From NCBI GenBank assembly GCA_005784505.1, contig VCAZ01000022.1:1-64000 (forward strand): a stretch of DNA of 64,000 bases. Direction: 5' to 3'. Positions within the stretch are counted from its first letter, which is position 1, and each line of letters starts with the position of its first letter. The DNA is from Bagarius yarrelli. Its lineage: Eukaryota > Chordata > Actinopteri > Siluriformes > Sisoridae. The translations under genes were made by a program, and so were the position numbers. Positions 1-29,107 of the stretch are shown here, in pieces. The notes beneath the pieces are model-generated. The model saw only the letters and a program-made list of their open reading frames with translations. It had not been told where the DNA came from and did not search any database.

Positions 1-686
1 AAAATCAGAACCGGTTTGTGTTCTTCTTCACTGTGATGATGTCACTGACACACAGTGTCACACACAAGCTTGCGTAAGTCTGATGGTGGTGGCATGACTG
101 GACATGCCATGTTGTACAGCTCTCACAGACCTCCTAGTGCTTCGTATTTGACATCCTTTAGCTGTACATTAGTATGCTGATCTGATGCTATCGAACGCTA
201 ATGTCGATAAACACATTTGTAGAAGTATCAAACACACGCCGTGGTTTATGATACTGTCACGCTTGGGAGTTGTTGTTTAGTTTTTTTTTAAAGAGGAAAT
301 GGATGTTTGTTTTTATTTAACATTTAACCACAGAGGCGCCTCCTCATCCAGCCCTTTTCTTTTCTCCACGAGTCGCAGAGGTTCTTGCCTTTCGACACAC
401 TTTCTCAGAAACGATCGCGGTCGTGACGCTTCCGGAAAAGACAACACCACCTCTTGCTCGTAATTACGTCTCAGAGGTCTTGTCGTGTCTACCTGTCGAA
501 AATGGACAGGAATCCTGATTTGAGTCTCGGGTTCGCTTCAAAAATCAGAAAGAGAAATTACAATGTTTGTGTTGACGGATGTGGTTAAACTTGTAAACTT
601 CACTCTCAATTTGGTTAGCAAAAGGTGTTGATCGTTTGGGCAGTTTTAGGAAATAATTTTTTTTATACCTTGTTTGTGTGTGTTAG
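1..686. other. non-coding lead-in, probably intron 1 of the ube2d gene
   Basis: No coding segment was recognised here. The first coding exon of a UBE2D gene (about 8 residues, MALKRI-type) was looked for and not found, so it probably lies left of the window. The segment ends in a pyrimidine and TG-rich acceptor (tgttag) directly before the first recognisable exon at 687. A moderately GC-rich patch at about 360-440 was noted without a firm function. Confidence 0.4.
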
Positions 687-2783
687 GAACTGACTGACTG
701 GGCCGGGATCCTCCGCACAGTGTTCTGCAGGGCCGGTGGGTGATGACTGTAAGTTCCATTCTTTTCTTTTTAATCCACTTAAGTACGCTTTTCATATGCT
801 GAAATTATAACAATGTTAAAAAGGTACAAAGGTTATTCCAGCTGTTGTATCGTATGAATGTCAAACATGCATAGAGGACATAGGCTAAATCTTATTAAAC
901 AATGTGTATTTAATAATCATGAAGAAGGGGGATAGAGGGAGAGATATGCAGCTATGTTAATTTATAAAAAAACCCTTGAAACACATGACATCATTCAAGT
1001 CCTAAACGACACATTCTGCTGGTCTGCTTCTGATGCCAGGTACTGTAGATGTGACGTTAAACATCTGGAAGTGACAAACATAAGAACCACTGAAGTGATG
1101 AACATTTGTAGGTTTATGCTATCTCTGTGTGTGTTCAGTGTTTCATTGGCAAGCCACAATTATGGGACCTGTAAGTATACAATCATTCCATCTAGTCTAA
1201 TCCTTCTCATTCGCATACAGGGATGAGTTCAAGGTGTGTGTTTGTTGTGTTTTGGCAAACGACATCCATACAGGCGGTGTGTTTTTCTGACCTCATTTCC
1301 CTACAGATTACCCATTCAACCGCCTAGGTACGTCATCCCGCACATTTACATCAAAGCACATTTACACCAGTATTGTGGTGGTGTTTCTGTATAGAAGGTC
1401 ATGTATCTCGCTCTTCATGTCGTCCACCACAGGTTGCGTTCACCACAAGAATTTATCACCAAATATACAGTAATGGCAGCATCTGTTTGGATATTCTAAG
1501 ATCGCATGGTCACCAGCATTACTATCTCTAAAGGTGAGCAGAGGACAGCATGTTTTTTTGGTGTGTGTGTAATATATATATATGTCTGATAGATGTGAAG
1601 ATTTTCTAATTTGCCCTTTTCTTCCTTTCACAGTTCTCTTGTCCATCTGCTCTCTGTTATGTGATCCGAACCCGGACGACCCGCTAGTGCCAGAGATTGC
1701 ACGCATTTATAAAACAGACAACGAAAAGTAAGTAGCGAATGAATACACTAGGATTGAGTAACACAAAATATCATCCCAAACCTCACATGATCCTGAGCCT
1801 TGTCCTTCACTAACTGCGTGCCAGGATGTGTGTTTGTTTGCAAAATTTTTAGTTCTGATTTGTGCGTGTAGATTAAGTCAAATATACTAAGGTATTTTTT
1901 TTTCTTTTGCTTTGGGGTGACGAGGTTGGACAGGATTAGGAACGAGTTCATATGGGGGACGGATCATGTTAGATGTTTTGGAGAGAATGTCGGGGAAGCA
2001 CAGATTGAGGTGGTTTGGACATGTACAGACGAGGGTTAGTGACTATATTGGTAATAGGATGTTGGAAATGAAGCTACCTGACAGAGAGCAACAATTATTT
2101 CTTTTGCTTTTGGGTAGTTTTTTGGTTTTTCAATCTACTTTGTTTTGTCTCAGTAAATTAAAACAGGAAACAGAAAAGTTATTGAAAGTGTAATTAAACG
2201 TTTATAATGATTAATGTTTGATTAATTGATTAATAAGATTCACATTAATTACTTGAACCAGGAATGTAATCCGGTTCGAGCTGCATTTCCACAGCAAATT
2301 CCTTTCAGTCGTTAAATGTTTTTGCAGCAAATAAGTTTGTTTTTAGTCACTGCTGCAGAGCTACAATCACGTCAAGTTAGCTAAAAAGACCAAACAATGT
2401 TTTTTTTTTTAAGGTTTGAACATTGTGTATTGGTTCTTTATTATTTTACGTGTGTGGCCGGGGCGAAAAAACAGAAGCAGTCTTGTTTCTCAGACAGCTG
2501 TTGGAACAATAACGGGTTCAATTTCCTGGAGCTCTGGGCCCCTAAGCAAGGCCCTGAAGCCTTTAATGCTCAGTTGAATCATAAAAAATTAAATTAACCT
2601 AGACTATTGGAAGGATTGCAAATGTTTACCATCAGTAAAACCTGCGAGTAGCTGGCATTTGGTGGTTGCTGTAATAAATAGCGCAGCCTTTTTATCACAG
2701 TTTGACCTTGATGATTTTACAGTGTGTGTGTGTGCTGAAGCGCAGTTTGGCAGGATCTGTGCTAAGCCAGCATGTGACATTAA

Positions 2784-2824
<41 letters not shown>

Positions 2825-2890
2825 TCTCACTCGTTTTCTCGCAGGTACAACAGAATAGCTCGGGAATGGACCCAAAAGTACGCCATGTGA
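687..2890 (+). CDS. ube2d3: ubiquitin-conjugating enzyme E2 D (UBE2D2/3-like), 5' end missing, three exons with small deletions
   Basis: Encodes an E2 enzyme that carries ubiquitin on a catalytic cysteine and passes it to RING and HECT ligases in cytosol and nucleus. Exons seen: 687-748 (ELTDLGRDPPAQ type), 1139-1170 (FHWQATIMGP), about 1258-1327 (NDSPYQGGVFF...FKPPK), 1433-1533 (VAFTTRIYHPN...CLDIL...LTISK, holding the HPN motif and active-site Cys), 1634-1727 (LLSICSLLCDPNPDDP), 2845-2890 (YNRIAREWTQKYAM then TGA). Exons 1139, 1634 and 2845 read cleanly. The exons at 687, 1258 and 1433 are 2, 8 and 5 nt shorter than the family requires, and every difference is a lost base, so they do not translate in one frame as given. 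The acceptor AG before 1258 also appears to have lost its G. LTISK and EIARIYKTD favour D2/D3 over D1/D4. The symbol ube2d3 rests on linkage to nfkb1 and slc39a8, as in human 4q24. The MALKRI exon lies outside the window. Confidence 0.85.
1945..2090 (+). mobile_element. LINE reverse-transcriptase C-terminal relic
   Basis: Around 1966-2090 the + strand reads ERMSGKHRLRWFGHV, then YIGNRMLEMKLP. The order R-W-F/Y-G-H-V followed by R-M-L-x-M-x-L-P is typical of the extreme C-terminus of non-LTR retrotransposon reverse transcriptases. The frame breaks soon afterwards, so this is a 5'-truncated dead fragment inside the intron before the last ube2d exon. The exact clade cannot be told from this length. 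Confidence 0.6.
2508..2592 (+). repeat. tRNA-derived SINE fragment, + orientation
   Basis: The segment runs from a B-box-like gggttcaatttcc through gggcccctaagcaaggccct to a T-rich end. It is the reverse complement of the block found in most other SINE copies in the window. It lies in the last ube2d intron. Confidence 0.45.
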
Positions 2891-3694
2891 TACCCAAACT
2901 AACGTCACCCCCAACAAATCTGCATTATAGCTGGAACAACGTTCTTCAACTGGCTCTCGACCATTTTTTTTTCCTTCCCCATTTCCCCCCTCCTCTTTCA
3001 GCGAATTGGCACTTCCCCCCCACCTTCTCAATTTTTCATCCACATGTTTCATGCCCTTTTTTTAAATTCCCATGTCCTACAAACTTTTATTCTCCATTTA
3101 CATAAAAAATCCAGACGGAACTCTGAAGCATGTGTCCGGGACTCCATCTCACAGATTTAAACCATGACAAATAAAGAGCGCTTTATTAACTCGCGCCACT
3201 CATTAGAGGTGCTAACCAGAAGAAATAAAAGACCATCAATCAATACAAAACCGCGGTCCTTCATAAACGGTGTGTTACATCAGCCTTCAGGGTTGTTTGT
3301 TTGTTTTTGTTTTGGCTTTTTTTATGGTAGCAATTTCACTCTGCCAAACGCCAGTATGTAATTAATCCAGATCCGAATACACCAACAATTACGACGAATA
3401 CAAAACCGACTTCCTGCATGTTACCTGCAATTCGGTGGTCTGCTGAACACGCCGCCGGTGTTAAACACACGTTGCCATGTCCACCAGTACGAGGAGTCCA
3501 AGGACTTGAATTTGTTACAACTGTATTATTATTATTTTTTGGTTTGTTTTTTTTTTTTTTTAGACGGAGCTATTAGTTCATCACTCTTCCAACTTACACT
3601 GTTCGCTTGTTGCACTGATTTAAAGCTCTCGATGGACGAGCGGTCAACTAATAGCTCTACTAGCTGTCCAGTTTTTTTTTGGTTTCTCAATAAA
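2891..3694 (+). terminator. ube2d 3' UTR with candidate poly(A) signals
   Basis: Non-coding sequence follows the TGA at 2888-2890. AATAAA hexamers sit at 3170-3175, 3224-3229 and 3689-3694. Which one is used cannot be decided from sequence. Stretches between them are of ordinary complexity, apart from T-runs at about 2965 and 3547. Confidence 0.5.
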
Positions 3695-4479
3695 GTTGGT
3701 CAAACGGTGTCTCCTGCATGTGTTACGATGTTATTAAATATTGCAGTGTTTTAACCAAGAACAGAGAATGGAAATATAAACAGATGTTATTATTTTAGCT
3801 TATTTACAGTTAAGATTGATGGACATATGAGAATCTGTGACCACTTTATGATAGACGGCATGTCATGTTCCAACGATTTCACAAACTATTCCTGCTTTTT
3901 TGTGACAGGGAAACACCAGTGTTAGAAAGCGCCGCCGCCGGAGACTCCATTCATAACCAAAAACTAGCTTCTTTTTATTCTTGTTTTAACAATTTAGTCT
4001 TGACTTATATATAATGAGTTTCTGCTCTGTCGTATCGTGGACCTGTACATCTGAAGGGGTCCTGTTGTTTAGTGTGGTAGAAATCATCATCCTGCTTTAA
4101 AAAAAAAAGTGATGATCTAACCAGACATCAGATATCGTTATTCCCTTCGTCTGTCAGTGGTTTTAGGATTATGAATGATCAGTCAAGGGCTTTTCGGTGC
4201 CACCAATATGACCCATTATTGTCAATCCTTGATTATTCGTCCGTTATAAATCTTATTAAATTTTCTTTGCTGTAGTTTAGGTGCTTATATTACATTAATG
4301 TTTTATTCTTCTGTCTCTCCTGGATCCCATTAACATAATATGCTATCGTTTTCCAATTAATATTGCATTTTTTAATTGACTATTAACATGTAAAAGCAAG
4401 CTGTCATTTCAAGTACTCTTGGGGGGCCCACTGGTGGTGTGACCTATATTTATCTCCTTTTTTAAATCCGACTAAACAG

Positions 4480-4595
4480 TTTAAGGTTAAGTGGCCAATA
4501 GGGGCCCGGGAGTGGCAGATTGGTGGTGTTGGGATATGAACCCATAATCCTCCAATTAACAGTCGACTTACTAAGCTACTGTTTCCCATGAAACC
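4480..4595 (-). repeat. SINE fragment (tRNA-derived family)
   Basis: The + strand shows the shared block aggggcccgggagtggcag, then a B-box complement gggatatgaaccc and an A-box-like ctaagctac, matching the other minus-strand copies in this window. It lies between ube2d and nfkb1. Confidence 0.45.
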
Positions 4596-4639
4596 TCCCA
4601 CATCTTATGACAAACAGTTAAATTATGTGCAACATTTCA

Positions 4640-4925
4640 TAACGTTACAATTTTCTCTCTTTGTCTCTCTCTTTTTTGCACTTGGACATAGTTTTTGCCT
4701 GTTTCTCTCCTGCACAATCTCCTTCTCTCTCTTTCTCTCTCGCTCTGTCTTTCTCTCTCTTTCTCTCTTGTGCTGTTTTTCTCTCTCTCTCTTTCTCTCT
4801 CGCTCTGTCTTTGCACTTACACATTCTCCTCATTGTCCTTTATTTTCCTCTTTCTGTCCTGCACAATCTCCTTCTCGCTCTCGCTTTCTCTCTCTCTCTC
4901 TCTCTTTCTGTCTCTCACTTACTGT
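4640..4925 (+). repeat. pyrimidine-rich (CT)n / CTTT block
   Basis: Almost pure C and T, dominated by tctctctttctctctcgct-type units. It gives long apparent serine/leucine reading frames on the + strand and glutamate/arginine-rich frames on the - strand, none of which resemble a protein. A related pyrimidine block lies at about 5970-6640. Confidence 0.85.
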
Positions 4926-5109
4926 TTCCCATAAAAGTTCCCACATCTTATGTTGTACGATTAAATCATATGCAACATTACGATTTTCTTGACCTATAAA
5001 AGATATGAAATAGTCAGCAGACCCAGGATCACGACCTTAGCAACCCTGGGGTAATAAAAGAATTTCTCTAGGGTAGGAACTGACCTACCCTGGGACATTT
5101 ATATGTTTA

Positions 5110-5510
5110 ATTATAAACCGTGTCCGCCAGGTGGCGGCGGGTTGAGCGGTGCGCTCTTCGCGTCACGGGGAATTTCCAGCAAGGAAGTCAACTTTCTATA
5201 CAAACACGTCGATTGGGGCTGAAAACTGATTAGCAATGAAAGTAAATCGTCTTAATTTCTAGGCTTTTATCCGATTTTTTAATCCTGATCTCTGGTTTTA
5301 TAATATCGGATAAGAAAGCAACGCGCGCGCGCGTGTGTGTTTGTGTGTGTGAGAGAGAGACACCTAGAGTAAGACGTCTCTATCAACAACACCCGTTTAG
5401 AGGTTTAACATGGCGCAGTAAATTCATTATAAAAACCCCGTTTTTCCGGACGCACAGGATAATAATTAATTAATGCTTTTTCTACATTTTGGATTTTTCT
5501 TCGTGAAGGT
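5110..5510 (+). promoter_or_regulatory. probable nfkb1 promoter/5' region with a kB site and a CTCF-like motif
   Basis: This is the most CpG-rich stretch between ube2d and the nfkb1 start codon. It holds a CTCF-like CCGCCAGGTGGC at 5124-5135 and an exact kB decamer GGGAATTTCC at 5168-5177, then a (CG)n/(TG)n run at about 5322-5352. Vertebrate NFKB1 promoters are known to be autoregulated through kB sites. A donor-like gaag|gtaaaa near 5507 could end an untranslated first exon. No TATA box was found, and the transcription start is inferred. Confidence 0.4.
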
Positions 5511-5969
5511 AAAAATGTTTCTAAACTGTTAAAACTTTTCCTGTTTTCTTCTGTTACTTTGTTGTTTCTTTGTATCCTCGGCTTGTTACATGATTAATGG
5601 AACTTCCTGCTTGTGACCACTCGCTGTAGCCGTATAGCTTTAGCCTTTAGCCGTTAGCCTCAGCTAGCAGACATTAGCTTTAGCGATCACCTCCAGTATT
5701 ACAGTTCACCTTGATGGACATGACAGGCGGGTAGGACAAGTGCTGGACCCCGAATGTGAGTGTGAGACACGCGGGGGGTCCGTCCTGTTCTGTAAAGGAT
5801 GCAGGTGGAGGAACAGAGGGACAGGACAGAAAATGTGGACAGTTACCCAAAGTCAGCAGGGGTAAAAACAACAACATTCTATCACAGTCCGCGGTTTCTT
5901 TTACCACCGGGGTAAAAGCAGAGTTTAGTTTTATATAGAACATGTGGAAGATGGTTCTGTACTATACTG

Positions 5970-5991
5970 TCCTCCACTCTGTCTCTCTCAG

Positions 5992-6030
<39 letters not shown>

Positions 6031-6191
6031 CTTGCGGTGTCTCTCCCTCTCTCTCTGTCTGTGTCTCTCTTTTCACTTACACATTGTTTCTGTCTGTTTC
6101 TCCTCATCTGTCCTGTCTTTCTATTCTCTTGTTTTCTGATTTGACATTCTCCTCATTGCCCTTGATTTTCCTCTTTCAGTCCTGCACTATA

Positions 6192-6225
<34 letters not shown>

Positions 6226-6640
6226 TCTCTCACTCTCGCTCTCCTGTCCTATCGAGCACCTCTGTCTTACACTATTTATTTCTGTCCCACAATGTTTTGT
6301 TTTGTCCCTTTTCCTTAACTTTCTCTCTCCTACATTCGTTTGTCCTGTCCTTACACTTTCGTCAGTGTCCTACTCTCCCCTCTCTTTTCTTTCCTTCCAT
6401 ACTCTTGTCCTGTCCTAACACACTTTTCCTCGTCCCACAGTTTCCACCATGTGTCCCAGATTCTTTTCTACTGTCCTACTTATTCCTGATGATGTTCCAA
6501 ATTCTTTCTTGTCTCACTCTCCTCCGTCTTGTCTCACTCTCCTCCGTCTTCTCCTATCCATCTTTGCTTTCTTGTATATTCTCCTCTTTGTGTCCTACAC
6601 ATACCTGCGTCTACCAAATGTCCTTGTCTTTTCTTACTAC
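5970..6640 (+). repeat. long pyrimidine-rich tract upstream of nfkb1
   Basis: (CT)n runs at about 5997-6025 and 6189-6240 are embedded in 650 bases of C/T-rich sequence with repeated tcctgtc and tctgtc motifs. It produces a 219-residue open frame of low complexity that I do not regard as a gene. Confidence 0.8.
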
Positions 6641-6883
6641 GAAGGCTTCCCAGGCAAATATTAGACTTGACCCTCCACAAGGGTGTCTAACACATCCCCG
6701 AGGGGTGTGCATGATGTGTCACAGTTCTTCCCCTGAAGAGTGATGCTTCATCACAGCAGCAGGTCTGGAGTGTGTTACGCTTATGTGTGATGGTCAGGGG
6801 TGCACTGACTTTTGGATTGTGCAGTGTATACAGTGCTGTGTTGGTTTGTTTCTATAACACCACTCGTTTGCCACACAGGAACC

Positions 6884-26017
<19,134 letters not shown>

Positions 26018-26289
26018 GCCAAACCTCACCACCACTGACTCCTTGACCTCCGACTGGAGCCCTATATCGCAACCTCCAAATACGAACGCACAATCAACGA
26101 TCGGCCGCCATGGAGCCGCGCCCGCACGCCGGACCGTCGGCTCGGAGGGTCGTGATGGCGAGGCGCACTTGGTTGAATAATTTCAGATTTTTATTTAATT
26201 TTTTTTTACTTTAAACTTTTTTTTAACGTTTTTTTTTTTTTTTTGTCGCTTTAAAATGATGTTTGTGGTGATGTTCTGACTGACGGTGC

Positions 26290-26570
26290 TGTGTGTGTTC
26301 GTGTGTGTTCGTGTGTGTGTGTGTTCGTGTGTGTTCGTGTGTGTGTTAGTGTTGTGTTAGTGTGTGTGTTCGTGTGGTGTGTGTTCGGTGTTGTGTGTGT
26401 TCGTGGTGTTCGTGTTCGTGTGAGTGTTCGTGTTCGTGCGTGTGTGTTCGTGTGTGTTCGTGTGTGTTCGTGTGTGTTCGTGTGTGTTCGTGTGTGTTCG
26501 TGTGTGTTCGTGTGTGTTCGTGGTGTTCGTGCGTGTGCGTGTGTTCGTGTGTGTTCGTGCGTGTTGTGCG
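26290..26570 (+). repeat. tgtgtgttcg tandem repeat (10-bp core, variable) in the nfkb1 3' UTR
   Basis: Between 26440 and 26530 the unit tgtgtgttcg repeats almost perfectly about nine times. The flanks carry shorter and longer variants. Confidence 0.9.
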
Positions 26571-27065
26571 TGCCTCAATTTTATCATCCGGAGTTAAAAT
26601 ATTCAGGGTTGTATATTAGACGCTTCTTTATTATTATGACTTTTCTGCAATGACTCCTGGCTCAGGAAACGCTGCATTTCCTTTAGCTTTAATCGTTCTT
26701 CATCCCGGAAAACTGGCATCATCTTCCTCACCGCGAAATCCTGGCGTTTACAGTTTTCCCGAGTGTTTGGACCAATAGGATTTAGTATAGTGAGGAAGTT
26801 TAAAAAGAAAACAAAAAAACAACATACATTAAGGGGCGGCATTTATTCAACTAGATTTCCTTCGCAGGGTGTTTTGGGTACGGTGTTGATTTTATTTTAT
26901 TATTATATATATTTTTTTATAGCATTTGTTGTGGTACGATCAGAAACCCTGACCATCCGCAGCTTTCTTTCATCCGTCCATCAGATCTGAGCAAACCAAA
27001 CTGAAATCCGGAAGGAAATTCATGATAATTACCTAAAAGGAGACCGGTTTATCACAGGGATCCAT

Positions 27066-27099
<34 letters not shown>

Positions 27100-27503
27100 T
27101 AACATGGAGAGAAAGCTGAAGAATTTCACATGGATTTGGAGAAAAAATGACCTTTTAACAGCCAGATCTGGTCATTTTCTTTTTTTTTTCTTCTGCAAAA
27201 TATGAAAGAAACAGAAACGGAACAGCAGCTCATTAAGCTTCTCGAGTAATTCATTTACAAGCCCCCAAACTACATTTGTCCACCTTTTAATAACTGGATC
27301 ACAGAGAAAAGCTCAATGTCTGTTTTTATTGATAAGGTTTTTTTTTTCCAGAGCGTTTTATTGTTCCTTTAATTCCTGTGACTGTATCAGCTACAGACTC
27401 GGCCATGATATATATAGTCCGGAAAACCAGTGTGGATTCTGCTTGGTGGTGAAACTGTATTTATATATTGCTTTGAAATGGGTTTTTACTGATTTACTTT
27501 TAT

Positions 27504-27509
27504 AATAAA
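27504..27509 (+). terminator. nfkb1 poly(A) signal AATAAA
   Basis: Canonical AATAAA about 1.5 kb after the stop, followed within 30 bases by a GT-rich element (gatgttgtgtttgtgagtg), a good downstream element. There are no competing hexamers with as good a context in the UTR. Confidence 0.75.
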
Positions 27510-27530
27510 ACTGATAATTAAACTTTGATG

Positions 27531-28373
27531 TTGTGTTTGTGAGTGATTTTATTCAGACTCAAAAAAATGTAGAAAAACGTTCTTTAGGTGACCCAGGCAA
27601 AATTCTGTAACAATGCGAAATAATATTTTAATGTATGTTTATTAATAAAACTTGTTGGTTTTACTTTTCTATTTAAGGTTAATTATGTTTCTTTGGCAGA
27701 ATGAAATTGCAGATTTTTAGTCAAGGAAGTGAGTGTTAATGATGGTAATACCCGGATCTGTCCACTAGATGGCGAAAGCGTTACATCAAGTCACCTAACA
27801 GATGCAGATGTGCTTTTAAACGATTCACTGATTCCGAAAGAACTTTAGAATTCATCACCTTTTACTGTTGCGGTGGAATAACAAAAAAAACAACAACAAT
27901 GACGTCAATATTAGGCGACGTTTATATTATTATAAATGATACTTCATGAAAATGAAGACTGTCATTCCTGAGTCGGTTGAACAAATCGATTCTTTTTTTA
28001 GAATCATTACGATTTAAAATCTGTCATCTGATAATTTCACTTTTATTATTATTATTATTAAAAATATATATGAAATGACGGTAAATCCAGAGATAAACAA
28101 TCTAATAGATGATGTAAATGTAAGATAAAATAAAAACATTCTTTTTTTTCCAATAGGTGCTTTTTAGAAGAAATTAAAATTTTTTTAAAAAAAAGCAAAA
28201 CATAAAATAAAATAAATTTACAAATATAAAGATCAAACTAGAAATATATAAACATAAAATAATATAAAAAAAGATTTACAGAATACAGATTTATTTAAGT
28301 ACAAATGCAGTGTATGATATTTATAGCAGGATGTTTCCAGATGTTGATGGATTAATACTATTGGTGGAGACAT

Positions 28374-28439
<66 letters not shown>

Positions 28440-28560
28440 GCAGAACACTGATGATATTTAAGTTGCAGTAAATTGTATCTGGTGTTTTTATAGTCTAAAC
28501 ATATAATTGTGTACAGATGTGGGTTTGTTTACGCGCGCGTGTGTTTGTGTGTGGTGCAGT
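27531..28560. other. nfkb1-dgkq intergenic region with CTCF-like motif and (AT)n
   Basis: CCACTAGATGGC at 27762-27773 fits the CTCF core. The rest is AT-rich, with (AT)n at 28373-28436. No open frame of interest was seen. Confidence 0.5.
28373..28436 (+). repeat. (AT)n microsatellite
   Basis: About 31 AT units with one phase shift near 28399. Confidence 0.95.
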
Positions 28561-29107
28561 GCGGAGAGAGAGAGGGAGCCCGGAAGTCGAGCTCGTGCAG
28601 ACTAAAATCTGTCAAGTGTCGGTTTATTTCAGTTAGCTCGCAGACGTGACGTCATGACGTAAATCTCGTCATGAAGAAAACCTCTGGGACGTTACGACAT
28701 TTAGCAGCAGTGTTACTTTTCTGGACTCTTCGGTTTCTGAGGCGTTTCTTTTTCTCTCCTCAAAAAAGAAAGTGTCGTTTTAGTAGCTTGTACTTTCTTC
28801 CGCCTATTTGAATTTATTTTTTACACTCAGTTGAACGTAATTGTACTGGGTTTTTTTATTTCTTTGTTTCTTTCGGGTTTCGTTTCTTTTCGGACGCGGA
28901 GGTTTTGCGTTTGTTTCCTGAGAACATTTTCCCGTTCTGTCAGGATGATTCGGCGCGATTTTAATCGAATTAGCCGGACCGGAGTAACTAGCTGTAGCTA
29001 ACTGGGGTACCGACTGACTCACTGACTGATTCACGTCCAACGGTTGCCACAACAACAGAAACTTCGAACCCGCGCGCGCGGATTATTATTATTTATTTTT
29101 TGCGACA
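28560..29107 (+). promoter_or_regulatory. probable dgkq promoter and 5' UTR with tandem CRE
   Basis: CpG content rises here and the reading frame of dgkq opens at 29108. TGACGTCATGACGTAA at 28647-28662 contains a full palindromic CRE and an adjacent CRE-like half. The pyrimidine-rich segment before the ATG holds ccgcgcgcgcgg. The start site is inferred. Confidence 0.5.
28671..28811 (+). other. candidate upstream ORF of dgkq, 46 codons
   Basis: ATG 9 bases after the CRE pair, stop TGA at 28809-28811. The peptide has a hydrophobic core (LAAVLLFW) followed by a basic stretch (RFLRRFFF). It is real only if transcription starts upstream of 28671. No homologue is known to me. Confidence 0.2.

Larger units (their letters stand above)
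26018..27530 (+). other. nfkb1 3' UTR with a UG/UUCG-rich repeat
   Basis: From the TAA to shortly after AATAAA. The first 165 bases still look protein-like in another frame (see findings). 26290-26570 is a repeat of gtgtgttcg units. 26600-27480 is ordinary AT-rich sequence with T-runs, and a (CA)n run at 27068-27096. Confidence 0.7.

Noticed and set aside
6084..6743. 219-residue open frame on the + strand
   Set aside because: Built from a pyrimidine-rich tract; composition is Ser/Leu/Phe/Pro only and no domain is visible.
26291..26653. Cys/Val-rich open frames on both strands
   Set aside because: Direct translation of the TG/TTCG repeat in the nfkb1 3' UTR.
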